Shown piece by piece: positions 45,985-53,879 of a DNA stretch of 64,000 bases. The stretch comes from Maniola hyperantus (taxonomy: Eukaryota > Arthropoda > Insecta > Lepidoptera > Nymphalidae). Below the pieces are notes generated by a model. That model did not search any database. It saw nothing but the letters and a program-made list of their open reading frames with translations, and was not told the DNA's origin. The position numbers were made by a program, and so were the translations under genes. The stretch lies in contig NC_048556.1 in assembly GCF_902806685.2 (NCBI RefSeq), positions 8,556,001 through 8,620,000 on the forward strand, given 5' to 3'. Within the stretch, counting starts at the first letter, position 1, and the number at the start of each line of letters is the position of its first letter.

Positions 45985-47684
45985 CCCCTCTTTTTATTTC
46001 TCTCATTCTCTTTCTCTTTCTCAACTTCTTTCCCTTAAGAGCGAATGTACAAACTTTATAGAAGACAAACCGGAACACTGATTGTGCAAGAATAATTTGC
46101 CAAACTTAAGAACTTTATCGTTATACCCAAGAAATTAAGATATGTACATAATAAGAAAACAATACCACCCTCTTTTTTAAATTAATTATTTTCCAGGTCA
46201 AACGCAACGATCGAATTCACCCGCTCAGAGAGGCGACGAATCTCCTTTCCGAAGGATGGAGTCGAAACGACGAAGCATATCCTCGAGTATCTCCAGTATG
46301 TTCAACAGGAAGGCCTCACGTGAGTTCACCATCTATACCCTTATTATAAATGCGAAAGTGTGTTTGTTTGTTGGTTTGTCCTTCAAACACGTCGCGACTG
46401 AGCAACGGATCGACGTGATTTTTTGCATGGGTATAGTTTAAGACCTGGAAAGGGACATAGTCTACTTTTATCCCAGTAAATCAAAGAGTTCCCACTGGAT
46501 TTTAAAAACCTAATTTCACGCGGACGAAGTCGCGGATTTGTTTACACATACATAGATTAAGTGACTTTTGTGTTGCCGCGATGCGGTGTTGTTTTTCAAG
46601 TGAGGAGATGTGGGATTGATTTTGGTTAGAGATATTCACACTTCCATGCTAATATTATAAATGCGAAAGTGTACCTGTCTGTCTGCTAGCTTTTCAGAGC
46701 CCAGTCGTCTAACCGATTTTGACGAAATTTGGTACGGAGATAGCTTGCATCCCGGGGAAGGGCTGGCTACGTCTGGTCCCGGAAAATCGAAGAGTTCCCA
46801 CGGGAAGTTTAAAAACTTAAATCTCGAACATTGAACATAATCACTGGTCCAGTGTAGTGGACTATGGTCTAAACACTTTCATTCTTAAAGGAAACCCGTG
46901 TTCAGTAGTGGGCCAGGGTTGATCATGATGATGATGATGACTCACACTTTGTCGAGTGATATTGATATTTTTGTTGGGACCAATTGATTTTTTCATGATT
47001 TAGACCCATAACGCACGATCGACCAGTCGCCCGGCAACTCAGTCGACAGCGACGTTAGAATCTGTAATTTATATAGAAGTCGCCGTGTGTATGTTCACGA
47101 AGTTGCCGCAGCTCCGCGATTCTAACATCGCCGTCGACTGGTCGATCGTGCAGGTTTTAAGGGTTGAACGCAAAGTAAACGTTGATTATAACAATGAGTA
47201 CAGTACGCGGTAGAAAATAATGTACATCGACCTTTAGAATTAATTAAATTTCGGATTTGTAGAGCATTGTCTTTGTCACTCATATCTATGTGACGTTTTG
47301 TCGGTCTCAATGACAGAGACAATGCTCTACAAAACCGCTCTCCTTCTAAAGGTCGATGTAAATTATTTTCTGCCGCGTATTGTACAGTGATCTCCTTTTG
47401 GGTTAGGACCTTCTTTTCCACTAACATTGTATATTCCAGTATCACCGTCGCAACAAAACACGCACAGCCCACAAAATTCAGCGTACAGCTCGCCCGCACA
47501 AAAAAGTCCCATATTCACCCAAGAAGTGTACTGGAACCAATCCATCACTATGCGGTCCGTCCTCAACGCGGTCATACTAGACGAATGGCTCAAGGAACTT
47601 TCCGCCATATGTGAGGAACAGGCCTTAAGACTCACAGCTGATTACTACGAAAACGACACCTACATACGAACCGTCGCGTTATGA
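25894..47684 (+). CDS. FHIP1: FHIP1 / FAM160A family protein (FTS and Hook-interacting), 15 coding exons
   Basis: Exons: 25894-26040, 26469-26653, 34677-34746, 34898-34982, 35315-35423, 36406-36566, 37330-37463, 38233-38319, 42240-42407, 42971-43324, 43599-44136, 44775-44953, 45341-45539, 46197-46319, 47440-47684. All junctions are GT-AG, all phases agree, and the sum is 2784 nt or 927 aa, near the ~970-1040 aa of vertebrate FHIP1 proteins. The protein starts MSWLRST, then has the family motif CYSSFCKHWQQAHDI. It continues through a helical repeat fold (ALDQLCV-like LNQLCVVLMQ, SSVHREG, ATGLSGLYSLLP), a conserved helical block to about residue 540, a Ser/acidic linker (~550-670), a second conserved block (GPLLTSLLRKAASFLEADV, to ~800), a Ser/Arg linker (~806-860) and a C-terminal helix. 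Known family role: with FTS and Hook it links dynein to early endosomes. Intron 2 is 8 kb and full of transposons. Confidence 0.93.
26309..26425. repeat. Dispersed repeat shared with 52970-53062 and 55790-55905
   Basis: GGTCTAAATGGTTTGC, TTTCATAATG, and TTTAGAGATTATGCGTACAA recur with changes at the other sites. Family not identified. Confidence 0.5.
26702..26862. mobile_element. TIR MITE, family F3
   Basis: TACAGTGCGACAAGGCTCTC and its reverse partner GATAGCCTTGTCGCACTGTA bound 161 bp, with AACAAAGGCTTAGAATATTC inside. Second copy at 50605. Confidence 0.85.
26990..27298 (-). repeat. SINE-A copy
   Basis: Reverse copy, full head (GGCGGACGTCTTAACCACTA) and tail (ATGATCATGATCAACCC). Confidence 0.85.
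27299..28646. other. FHIP1 intron 2, mostly unassigned
   Basis: AT-rich. At 27958-28020 there is a short 3' end of the 25034 LINE (ACCACTGGTTCGGAATGCCG, minus). Nothing else recognised. Confidence 0.4.
28647..29150 (-). pseudogene. LINE RT fragment (same family as 12990-13545)
   Basis: Reverse copy with GTCCGTCCACCTAGTGGG, GCAACCCGTTGAGCTATGTC and TTTGATCACGTAGAGAAACT; frameshifts and stops break it. Confidence 0.8.
29385..29678 (-). repeat. SINE-A copy
   Basis: Reverse copy with GGGATCGAACCCTTAACC at the head and ATGATCATGATTAACCC at the tail. Confidence 0.85.
29712..30103 (+). mobile_element. THAP-exon element, copy 1 (392 bp, P-superfamily-like?)
   Basis: Starts CTCAAAACAAGGACTATT and ends GGACATATCTGTG, flanked by the 8-bp direct repeat ACATCGGC (29704-29711, 30104-30111). 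8-bp duplications fit P or hAT elements. Near 29966-30036 it encodes a start of a THAP domain followed by a splice donor. Ends are only weakly inverted (CTCAGA / CACAGA). Confidence 0.8.
29966..30036 (+). pseudogene. THAP-domain first exon, copy 1
   Basis: ATG to CAA|GTAAGT donor encodes MVGCSILGYNSRSERKIDGI then TFH. The pattern M-V-x-C-S-x-x-G-[C]-x...G-x-T-F-H is the beginning of THAP zinc fingers. The second zinc cysteine is Tyr (TAC). The remaining domain is not downstream within the element. Confidence 0.62.
30263..30949. other. FHIP1 intron 2, unassigned
   Basis: AT-rich; a near-duplicate TACTAACATAGTTTTTAAGC pair at 30590-30650. Confidence 0.4.
30950..31148 (-). mobile_element. H2 Helitron-like copy, tandem unit 1
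   Basis: Ends GA at 31147-31148, directly abutting the CTAG of the next unit. Confidence 0.8.
31149..31384 (-). mobile_element. H2 Helitron-like copy, tandem unit 2
   Basis: CTAG at 31149-31152 and GA at 31383-31384; full length, with a (CAGT)n run. Confidence 0.87.
31385..31888 (-). mobile_element. H2 Helitron-like copy, tandem unit 3, interrupted
   Basis: CTAG at 31385-31388. The 5' end is split by the solo LTR at 31592-31879; sequence resumes to GA at 31887-31888. There is also a ~40-bp internal deletion near 31428. Confidence 0.82.
31592..31879 (+). mobile_element. Solo LTR, 288 bp
   Basis: Starts TGTAGCTGAAGG and ends CCTCTACA, flanked by 4-bp ATAT repeats (31588-31591, 31880-31883). 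Contains a TATA-like TTTATATAATACAA. No internal region remains. Gypsy/Ty3-type is likely from the duplication length, but not certain. Confidence 0.72.
31912..31966 (+). repeat. LINE 3' tail fragment
   Basis: GTCCAGCAGTGGACGTCTAT and a GATGATGGTGATAATGATGA tail. Confidence 0.75.
31967..32205. other. FHIP1 intron 2, unassigned
   Basis: Contains a small inverted pair around CCACCAGTGGGTGG and GTCCACCCACTGCG (32070-32105). Confidence 0.4.
32218..32370. repeat. Dispersed repeat shared with 47860-47975
   Basis: CCAATCAGAGATGATTGCGA and the imperfect inverse TTGTTCTGATTGGCTGAATT; the copy at 47860 has the same order. Confidence 0.6.
32628..32870 (+). mobile_element. H2 Helitron-like copy
   Basis: ATATATAAAAGG start, GACT run, CATAAG CTAG end before T. 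Confidence 0.85.
32878..33220 (+). pseudogene. LINE 3' end (same family as 25034-25858)
   Basis: Reads IPQTILDMPFHKFKNLLKVC with later stops, then the 3' UTR with CAACCGCCGAGTTTCTTGC and an (ATTCT)n tail. Confidence 0.82.
33221..33570. other. FHIP1 intron 2, unassigned
   Basis: Resembles a decayed Helitron-like end near 33430-33545 (AGTCGTTTCGGAG, ATAATATTAGTGTAG); not certain. Confidence 0.35.
33572..33900 (-). repeat. SINE-A copy with shared flank
   Basis: Full reverse copy. Its head has an extra TCTAGTAGTAG segment, and about 100 bp beyond it (33900-34000) also match the flank of the copy at 57750. Confidence 0.85.
34008..34320 (-). mobile_element. H1-related Helitron-like copy, variant
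   Basis: ACTAGACGAAGCCCGCGACT at one end and ACGAATTTATAATATTACTA at the other, with GGGATAAAAAGTAGC repeated inside. Confidence 0.72.
34321..34676 (+). other. End of FHIP1 intron 2 with an unexplained coding-like patch
   Basis: 34375-34587 is open for 70 codons (FYARQLKYFILRSLAIANNI, PGLTGPNTALPLRRIQKGPA). I do not recognise it. It has no start or splice support and may be a transposon remnant. Confidence 0.35.
35022..35240 (-). repeat. SINE-A copy, truncated
   Basis: Reverse copy lacking both the tail and most of the head, within FHIP1 intron 4. Confidence 0.8.
35494..35658 (-). repeat. SINE-B copy
   Basis: Reverse copy of the body with AGCCCTTGACTTTGATCTCA and CCGGTAGGGTGGTAACTAGC. Confidence 0.8.
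35660..35905. mobile_element. TIR element R2 interrupted by half an F1 MITE
   Basis: Shares GAACTTTACTTGTGG, GGACCAATCAG-type and GATACGACTTAAACACAAGC segments with 36596-36794, but 35748-35835 is an F1 arm instead. Confidence 0.65.
35923..36346 (+). mobile_element. R1 dispersed repeat in FHIP1 intron 5
   Basis: Complete at both ends; its 3' end lies 60 bp from exon 6. Confidence 0.85.
36596..36794. mobile_element. TIR element R2, ~200 bp
   Basis: Left end TTCTTGTAACTCACGAAGGC and reverse of right end TAGTTCTTGCATTTCACGAA are similar; interior CATGTCGGACCAATCAGTCG. Confidence 0.7.
36796..37018 (+). mobile_element. H1 Helitron-like copy
   Basis: Near full length; 3' end decayed to GGGCATCATCTA. 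Confidence 0.8.
37063..37290 (-). pseudogene. LINE RT 3' fragment in FHIP1 intron 6
   Basis: Same family as 12990-13545; GATAGACGTGCACTGTTGG and GGACCCCAACGTCTATCGG. It ends 39 bp before exon 7. Confidence 0.82.
37707..37881. mobile_element. Foldback MITE, 175 bp, in FHIP1 intron 7
   Basis: CAGCCCCCCAATTGTGTAAG with reverse partner CAGCCCCCTGATTGTGTAAG. The arms run almost to the centre (CCTTTGATTGGCTGG / CCAATCAAAGGG). Confidence 0.88.
38482..38523. repeat. Perfect 42-bp palindrome
   Basis: Arm TGCCGAAACACGATTACTTG plus T, followed at once by its exact reverse complement, with no loop. In FHIP1 intron 8. Confidence 0.95.
38582..38985 (+). mobile_element. THAP-exon element, copy 2 (404 bp)
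   Basis: CTCAGAACAAGGACGATT to GGACATATCTGTG, flanked by the 8-bp repeat CTGCCGAC (38574-38581, 38986-38993). About 90-95% like copy 1 by eye. THAP-like exon at 38846-38916 with donor CAA|GTACGT. Confidence 0.8.
38846..38916 (+). pseudogene. THAP-domain first exon, copy 2
   Basis: Encodes the same 23 residues as copy 1, including Tyr in place of the second zinc cysteine; donor changed to GTACGT. Confidence 0.62.
38994..39708. other. FHIP1 intron 8, unassigned
   Basis: AT-rich; nothing recognised. Confidence 0.4.
39709..39913 (-). mobile_element. H2 Helitron-like copy
   Basis: CTTATGCTCGTGACTTTGTC at one end, TATATATTTAGA at the other; internal deletion. Confidence 0.8.
40150..40290. repeat. 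Imperfect inverted repeat
   Basis: GTTGAAATTGGGTTGAATGA near 40180 pairs with TTCAATCCAATTTCAAC near 40245. Confidence 0.65.
40347..40507. mobile_element. Foldback MITE, family F1
   Basis: Both arms present, with GTAATGTACATCGAC and inverse; left tip rearranged to AGTAAGTAAGTAA. Confidence 0.85.
40608..40690. repeat. Hairpin, ~80 bp
   Basis: AGCGCTAATCATTCCATCTC... pairs with GAGATCGAATGTGTAGCGCT; the CTCACTTACACA arm is exact. Confidence 0.75.
41090..41724. mobile_element. TIR transposon, ~635 bp, in FHIP1 intron 8
   Basis: Left AACCCGACTGTGGTGCAA and reverse of right TTTTACCCGACTGCAATAAA. 41191-41385 has a short unrecognised ORF. Non-autonomous. Confidence 0.65.
41725..42239. other. End of FHIP1 intron 8, unassigned
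   Basis: AT-rich, ending in the acceptor ACCTTACAG at 42239. Confidence 0.4.
42408..42970 (+). other. FHIP1 intron 9
   Basis: AT-rich with no recognised repeat. Confidence 0.5.
44208..44600 (+). repeat. SINE-B fragment interrupted by a Helitron-like element
   Basis: 44208-44296 and 44531-44600 are adjacent parts of SINE-B (AAACCGCCACACCCCTTCG; TCGCAGTCAAGCGGTAA). Confidence 0.8.
44297..44530 (-). mobile_element. H2 Helitron-like copy nested in SINE-B
   Basis: CTAG at 44297-44300 after A44296; GA at 44529-44530 before T44531. No target duplication. Confidence 0.88.
45557..45744. mobile_element. Foldback MITE, family F1, in FHIP1 intron 13
   Basis: Starts 18 bp after the exon 13 donor; TACTGTAGCAGGCAGG-type diverged ends, arms with GTAGAGCGTTGTCTCTGTC. 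Confidence 0.82.
45879..46026. repeat. CT microsatellite
   Basis: Long (TC)n and interrupted CT-rich tract about 150 bp long, 170 bp upstream of exon 14. Confidence 0.95.
46332..46540 (+). mobile_element. H1 Helitron-like copy at the FHIP1 exon 14 donor
   Basis: Begins TCTATACCCTTATTATAAAT after A46331, only 12 bp past the exon end; 3' end truncated. Confidence 0.83.
46647..46812 (+). mobile_element. H1-related Helitron-like variant, truncated
   Basis: ATTATAAATGCGAAAGTGTA and ACCGATTTTGACGAAATTTG; no CTAG end. Confidence 0.7.
46830..46942 (+). repeat. SINE-A 3' fragment
   Basis: GTGTAGTGGACTATGGTC and a GATCATGATGATGATGATGA tail. Confidence 0.75.
47005..47160. mobile_element. Foldback element, ~155 bp
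   Basis: TAACGCACGATCGACCAGTC and reverse partner CTGCACGATCGACCAGTCGA; internal AACTCAGTCGACAGCGACG repeats in both orientations. Confidence 0.7.
47199..47384. mobile_element. Foldback MITE, family F1, in FHIP1 intron 14
   Basis: Full palindrome, TACAGTACGCGG to CCGCGTATTGTA; ends 55 bp before exon 15. Confidence 0.88.
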
Positions 47685-47859
47685 CTGTTGGCCAATGCCT
47701 CTGAAGGCAAATTGAAAAAAAGTATTATCTCTGATACTTGCGTTTAGAAATATTTTTAGAGATGCCTTAAAAATAATTGTAAGCCGTCATACTCGATGAA
47801 TGGCAGAAGAGTATCAGTTATCTGTGAAAATCGACAGGTCGATTGCAAAAGTCTGATAA

Positions 47860-47975
47860 TCTTGCTATAATGTTTTGTGATTGGGTGATTATTTATGGCA
47901 TTCTTGCTGCGACAGTGCATTTTAGCCAATCGCGAAATAGTGTCAGCCAATCAGAGCTGATTGCGATCGTCACAC
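47860..47975. repeat. Dispersed repeat shared with 32218-32370
   Basis: TGTGATTGGGTGATT, TTCTTGCTGCGACAGTGCAT, CCAATCAGAGCTGATTGCGA. Confidence 0.6.
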
Positions 47976-47979
47976 TATG

Positions 47980-48174
47980 ACTGGCCGCACTTTGGATGCG
48001 TTTTCGTACGAATTTGATTCGTGCGAACACATGAACACGCACGAACAATCCCGATCTTTCAAGTACTAAGGAAACGCGCAGACTGGGTGCGAGTTAGTCG
48101 TACTAACACGAGTTTGCGCACTTCGTGCGTGTTCGTGCGTGTTCGCACGAAAACGTAACCACGCTGTGGTCAGC
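47980..48174. mobile_element. TIR MITE, ~195 bp
   Basis: CTGGCCGCACTTTGGATGCG with reverse partner CTGACCACAGCGTGGTTACG, followed by GTTTTCGT on both arms. Confidence 0.75.
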
Positions 48175-49041
48175 CTATAGTTATCAAATTAAGGATATCG
48201 AACCCCTGGCCTTACACGTTTTACGGCAGAGCGTATTATGAAAATTATACATAATCTGAACTGTGGCCATCAAAAAATTAAAGTATTGTATGATACTTAC
48301 GTTTAGCAACATTTTAAGGACGCCTTAAAAATACTGTGAATTACTACTGCTAATGTAGTAACTTTGCTTTTTAATTTAACTTTTACAATCAACTGTTAAA
48401 CTGGGTTTTATTATTTTCAATTCTAAAGGTAATAGAAATAGAACTATTTTTAGTCAAATAAATAGATATCAAAATAAGTGCTTTGAGTCGTCAAAAGAAT
48501 CTACCTAATCAAAGTACGGAATGCCTTTCTTACCGAGAAGAACCAGCAAGAAACTCGGCGGTTGCTCTTTCGAAAGCGTCTATTGAACTTTATTGAAAAA
48601 TCCACTTGGATTAGATGAAAGCATTTTTCGCTACAGAAAAGTCTTATTCTTGTTGAGTGTCAAAGTTACATTGAAAAGAGAAGTTTTAGTGTAATTATAA
48701 ATTATAAATTTCAAAATGAAAAGTTTCTTTTAAAAAGAGCAATTAGTTGTAATTTTATTTAAGGACAATATCTTTTGATTTTATTTTCTTAACATCTACT
48801 AGGTATATTTAAACTAAAGAATGGAAAAACCATTTGTATTGCCCCATTAAAATTGTATTGAATCAAATCCTATCTGTAAGTCGTTTTCAAGTTGAAAAAC
48901 GTGATATCAACATCTGACGTGGCATCGTCTGTTGTATACATATATATATTTATACCTACTAAACGTGCCCGGCAAATGTCGCTAATCTGTTTCTACCATT
49001 GCCTTCAACTCTTTAGAGAGTTATTACTATTATTCTACTAA
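48175..49041. other. FHIP1 downstream sequence
   Basis: AT-rich, with a LINE 3' end (minus) at about 48470-48580 (AACCAGCAAGAAACTCGGCG). The true FHIP1 poly(A) site is not assigned. Confidence 0.4.
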
Positions 49042-49240
49042 CTGACCCGGCGAACTTCGTACCGCCTAACAGTCGATTCTTTTTCAGGCAATTTTTTAAA
49101 ATTTTCTTTCCGTAAGAACCATGCTCGTACTTCGAGGAATATCACCAAAAAAGAATTAGCGAAATCGGTTCAGCTGTTATCGAGATTTGCGATCAGCAAT
49201 TAGCGATTAACATTTAGCGATTCATTTTTATATATAGAGA
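49042..49240 (-). mobile_element. H3 Helitron-like copy
   Basis: ACTGACCCGGCGAACTTCGT end and ATTTTTATATATAGAGAT end. Confidence 0.8.
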
Positions 49241-49562
49241 TATACCGTACTTTGACTATACTCAGACTTAAGACATTAAAAATGAGACAGATTTATGTGT
49301 GATATAAATTTGTCTCACTTTAACTCGTTCAACAATAACTCGTTCAACTCGTAACAATTTGTCTCGCTTTGTCTGAGCAATTCAAAGTATGATTTATAGA
49401 TCTTACCATAGATTAGGAACGCACGGTGGTTAAAAGCCGTCCCGATTCAACTTAGGGCAATGGTGCTAACTCAATCTTAAACACCTTAACTTAATAAAAT
49501 TGACATGTCTAAAAATACTGCTATTCTTTTTGCAAAGTTCCGTGCGGATAAAGACAGTAATA

Positions 49563-49942
49563 GGCTGTACTAAAATGAAGTGATTTTTTTGTATAGCGGT
49601 AGTTTATGGGGCTAGAATTCATTATTAAAGAGAAATGATTTTTAAAAAATCATGATTTTTATTTATTTGTAACATAAACGTCACGCTGTACGGAAGGTGA
49701 ATAATGACGTCACAAAGAGTATTTTCTCCGGGAAAATATTTTTTATGTTAACAAAAAAAAATTACTTGTTTACGACATGTGACGTCTTTAATCGCTTTCC
49801 GTACAGCGTGACGATAATAAAATAAAAAAATTAAAAATGAATAAAAATCATGATTTTTGTAAATTATTCTCTTTAATAATGAATTCTAGCCCGATGAACT
49901 ACCGCTATACAAATAATCACGTCATTATATTACTACAGTCCA
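49563..49942. mobile_element. Long foldback element, ~380 bp
   Basis: Arms of about 160 bp: GGCTGTACTAAAATGAAGTG / GGACTGTAGTAATATAATGA (reverse). Deeper, CGTCACGCTGTACGGAA occurs on both arms. Confidence 0.88.
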
Positions 49943-50537
49943 AGGCCCTAATCGTTTTAGTTTAGAGATTATTATAAGTATATAATCGAATTTGCACCAT
50001 TGTAATAGAGGTCATTAGTCCGCCCGTGCGTTTCTACTATTATGGAATACATAAAGATAATATATGGATAGGCGTAGATGCCTGTAGATGTAGATGTACC
50101 TAAATATCACATACTTAATCCTAAGTACCTTACTTTAAACATAAGATAAAATAACTGCAATTAATTTTAATCATTGAATGCCATGAACGTAATTTTGAAC
50201 TGTGATTTTATAATGTTCAAAAACAAAATTGGATTATTGTAATTTATTACATGAATTTACAATATTTTTAAATACATTTTAGGTAAATAAACTAAGATAT
50301 TAATGTTTGCAATAAAACAACTTTCAGTGAATTGTTTTCTATTAATTTTATTAAATAATTATGTACTCTATTGTTTTATGTCGTATTCTATATTTTACTT
50401 TAGGACAATAATTTTGTAACTGTTTTTGTTTTTAACGAAATCACAATTTCTATGTTAATTTTATTTTAAATGATATTTTAATTTTCGACTTGATTATTTT
50501 AGTTATTTCATTTGGGCGTTTCTAAACTTTATGACTC
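49943..50537. other. Unassigned AT-rich sequence
   Basis: Nothing recognised. Confidence 0.4.
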
Positions 50538-50604
50538 CTCACGCACCATGTTAACTCTATGGGTCAACTGTCATGTCAAAAGTACTGTTCTCCTTTAATT
50601 AAAA
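50538..50604. repeat. Half copy of foldback family F4
   Basis: CTCTATGGGTCAACTGTCAT and CAAAAGTACTGTT; other arm missing. Confidence 0.65.
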
Positions 50605-50764
50605 TACAGTGCGGCAAGGCTCTCTTGGCACTTGAACTACATTGACAGGGGGGCGCTATTGGAGAACAAAGGCTTAGCATATTCAAACAAGAACAAAGGG
50701 GACATTTGACGGCAACGTTAGTTCCGATTTTCATTACGCACCAAAATAGCTTTGTCGCACTGTA
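50605..50764. mobile_element. TIR MITE, family F3
   Basis: TACAGTGCGGCAAGGCTCTC to TTTGTCGCACTGTA; 160 bp. Confidence 0.85.
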
Positions 50765-50997
50765 AGGACCAATATCTTAGTTTAGTCTTGTTACGCCCGA
50801 ATCGTCGCCATTATTAATTTTAGTGTTTTAATTTTTTATCTATTGTTATATTCGTACAACGAATTTTGAATTGTGTTTTGAATGTGCTCTCAAAAATGTT
50901 TTGTTGTTTAAACTTTTAGGACACCAATAATATCGCACGCGGTATAAACGCCTGACAGGCTTAAAAGCGTCCATCTGAAAAAAATTGCGCTTTACTT
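50765..50997. other. Unassigned sequence
   Basis: Nothing recognised. Confidence 0.4.
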
Positions 50998-51437
50998 AAA
51001 AAAAACCGGCCAAGTGCGAGTCAGGCTCGCGCAATGAGGGTTCCGTAATACAGTCGTATTTTTTCGACATTTTGCAGGATAATTCAAAAACTATGATACA
51101 TAAAAATAAATAAAAATCTGTTTTAGAATGCACAGGTGAAGACCTTTTATATGATACCCCACTTGATATAGTCACTCACTTCGAAAGTTGAAAATACTAA
51201 TTATTAGTTCATGACCACAATTTAATTTTTTTTGTGTGATCTAACCCTAAATTCACGGTTTTCAGATTTTTCCCCAAATGTCAGCTATACGATCTACCTA
51301 CCTGCCAAATTTCATGATTCTAGGTCAACGGGAAGTACCCTGTAGGTTTCTTGACAGACAGATAGACAGACAGACAGACAACAAAGTGATCCTATAAGGG
51401 TTCCGTTTTTCCTTTTGAGGTACGGAACCCTAAAAAA
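50998..51437 (+). mobile_element. R1 dispersed repeat
   Basis: Complete at both ends. Confidence 0.87.
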
Positions 51438-52090
51438 TACTATTAACACAATATTACTAAGATATGTATTTCATTATAATATGCTTTTTGGATCCTTTAA
51501 TGTAAATTCTTTACAATTGGATACAATTTCTTTGACAGAAAAAAACTGATACATTTAGATTTTTATGTTTTATCGAAAACTGTAGGTAGTTAATTTTTCT
51601 GTATTAACAATGTTAACACATTTTATTTTTAAAACTCTTCAAATGTTTGCTCCTGTCGCAGACAACAATGTTTTGTTGCCATCTCTTTCTCGGTACAGAA
51701 CAGTGAATTAACTACTACAGTCTTTCTCACATTTTAGTTTCGTTATGGCCTCTTTAGTTTTCTCTTAGGCTGTGGCCTAAGCCTTAACCCTTCTCATTTT
51801 GAGAGGAGACCCGTACTCAGTAGTGGGCCGGCAATAGGTTGATCAAGATGATGATGATGGCCTCTTAATAGTTTCGTTACCGCGTGCGAATGCGAAAGTT
51901 AATAGGGACAACTCGCGCCTTACTGGATTTAAAAGTTTTATGAATAAACAATTGATGTCCTCTTTTTCTTACAGTCAGTAAGAAAAAATAATTACATAAA
52001 ATAAGTATATTATGTTTCGTAAAAAAATGCGCAAATTTTTATATACTTTTCGCAACGTCCTCTTCCGTCCAAGGAATGTAACGATTATGA
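51438..52090. other. Unassigned sequence with SINE-A tail
   Basis: 51770-51860 is a SINE-A 3' fragment (GAGAGGAGACCCGTACTCAG, GATGATGATGG); the rest is AT-rich. Confidence 0.5.
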
Positions 52091-52341
52091 AGCCCGCTCT
52101 ACACTCGCGCTACAACAAGCAATTTCGCGAAACAATATAATTAATAATTATTAAACTGCGATAGATTTCGCGGCTTAGCGGCATTCCCCGTCCGCTATCG
52201 GTTTTGCTGCCTGCGAAATAGGGGTGGCCCACTTGACTGCGAAAAGTTGTGTTTTGTAGTGTAGAGAAAACATTTTGCGTTTCACGCGAGATTGTGGTGA
52301 AAATTCATAGCCGGGTTTCGCGCGCGAGTGTGAAGTGGGCT
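52091..52341. mobile_element. TIR MITE, ~250 bp
   Basis: AGCCCGCTCTACACTCGCGC and reverse of right end AGCCCACTTCACACTCGCGC. Confidence 0.82.
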
Positions 52342-53280
52342 AAAAATATATTTTTAATAAGTGTATTGTATAATTTGATGTTTTTTACAATTTGAATGTT
52401 TAAAATAACTTTTAATCTATGTGTCAACAACAAACCCAGTTCTTAAATATTGACTGTCAATTTTTTATAGAAAAATAAATATTTTTTAATAACTTATTTA
52501 TTCATATTATAATTATTTCAAATGTTTCTTATATTTATGTCGTAAAACCTGTTTAATTAATTTTATTTCGTCCGAATTATTATATTTGCCAACAGTCCGA
52601 CTTTATACCACTGAAGTATACTTGCCAAGTCTATCAACCGGCACGCATAGAAATAAAGATTCTATAATATTGTTAATTGGACCATTGAACCATAATAAAT
52701 ACATAAATCCATAACCAAACCGAAACTTTATAACTTTCGCTTAGTACTTAGTATAGTTGGATGAGTATAGTGTTGTCCTTTCTACCGTGTTCTTCATTCA
52801 TTCATCTGTCGGTAGCATTTATTTCAATGGTCCGTAGCCTGTCTGTAGAACTTTGTTATTATGTTCTGTTTACAACTTGACTCTTGTTTGCATGTGCAAT
52901 ATATACTGTGGCTATTTCTGTTGTTATCTTTAAAAGAACCTAAATTGACAGTAAATATATTGGTATCCCCAGGTATCCCTTTCATAATGCTTTATGCGGA
53001 AAAGGATAGCACTAGATGACCTGTCAATTTAGAGATTGTGTGCAACAGAATTAACCCTAGTGTATTTAGATTTTAGAATCTACAGAGCGTGCCGGGATTA
53101 AACCCGAATCTTTCAAATGTATTGCGAAGGTATAGTTAGCAAGTTGTGTGGCACAAGTTTGATAACATTGTACATTATGATTTATGAATTATTTTATAAA
53201 ATTTTCATATACTTAAATAAAGTTGTGAATAGTGATGTGATTGTTATTTTATTTTAATTTTCAAGTTTTTAAGGATTAGC
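52342..53280. other. Unassigned sequence
   Basis: AT-rich; 52970-53062 is a copy of the repeat at 26309. Confidence 0.4.
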
Positions 53281-53289
53281 TATTAAGTC

Positions 53290-53440
53290 CCGCGTTGGCA
53301 GACCGCCACCAGGTGGACAAGCAACATCAAACGAAATGCAGGAAGCTGCCGGATTCAGGCGGCGCAAGACCGTGGCGTGTGGAAATTCCTGTGAGACATG
53401 TTTCCACAGTCTAGCCGTGGACGTTATCGATTGATAACTG
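53290..53440 (+). pseudogene. LINE RT 3' fragment
   Basis: AGACCGCCACCAGGTGGAC, GGCGCAAGACCGTGGCGTG; same family as 12990-13545. Confidence 0.75.
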
Positions 53441-53499
53441 TACAGTAAAGATGGGATGGGTAAGGTTGAATTAGTAGTTGTATAGTCTGTACAAAATGA

Positions 53500-53648
53500 C
53501 TCGTCACGGGCCAACTGTAACTATCTCTATGGTGTATACTATCTCTATGGTTTACCTTTAAATTTTAAGGACTAAAAAGTAAAAATCTTACTTTTGACAT
53601 GAATTTTGACACAAAAAGTTCAAATGGCGCGTGAGGAATTACGCGTAT
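53500..53648. mobile_element. Foldback MITE, family F4
   Basis: Left TGACTCGTCACGGGCC..., right AATGGCGCGTGAGGAATTA; interior ACTTTTGACATGAATTTTGA. Confidence 0.68.
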
Positions 53649-53879
53649 GCTTTGTGATATGATGGGTGATTAACTTTTATCAATCAAACTTGAAATTTTT
53701 TTGCGGGCGTCCGGCTATGCGATCGATTCTTTATGTGTTACTGTTGGCATGTTTCTAAAGTTACCCATACTCATCTTCAGAGAACTGTTATTTTGCTGTG
53801 GCTGTCCGTTCAAAAATAATTAATTTCTGAACTGATACCTCTGTATGTAATTGACATTTGACTACTACTTCTGCAAAGA

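Noticed and set aside
45768..46038. Open frames rich in Arg/Glu or Ser/Leu
   Set aside because: They translate the CT microsatellite.
47005..47160. GATCGACCAGTCG inverted repeat as a regulatory operator
   Set aside because: Arm length and internal repeats look like a foldback transposon rather than a protein-binding site.
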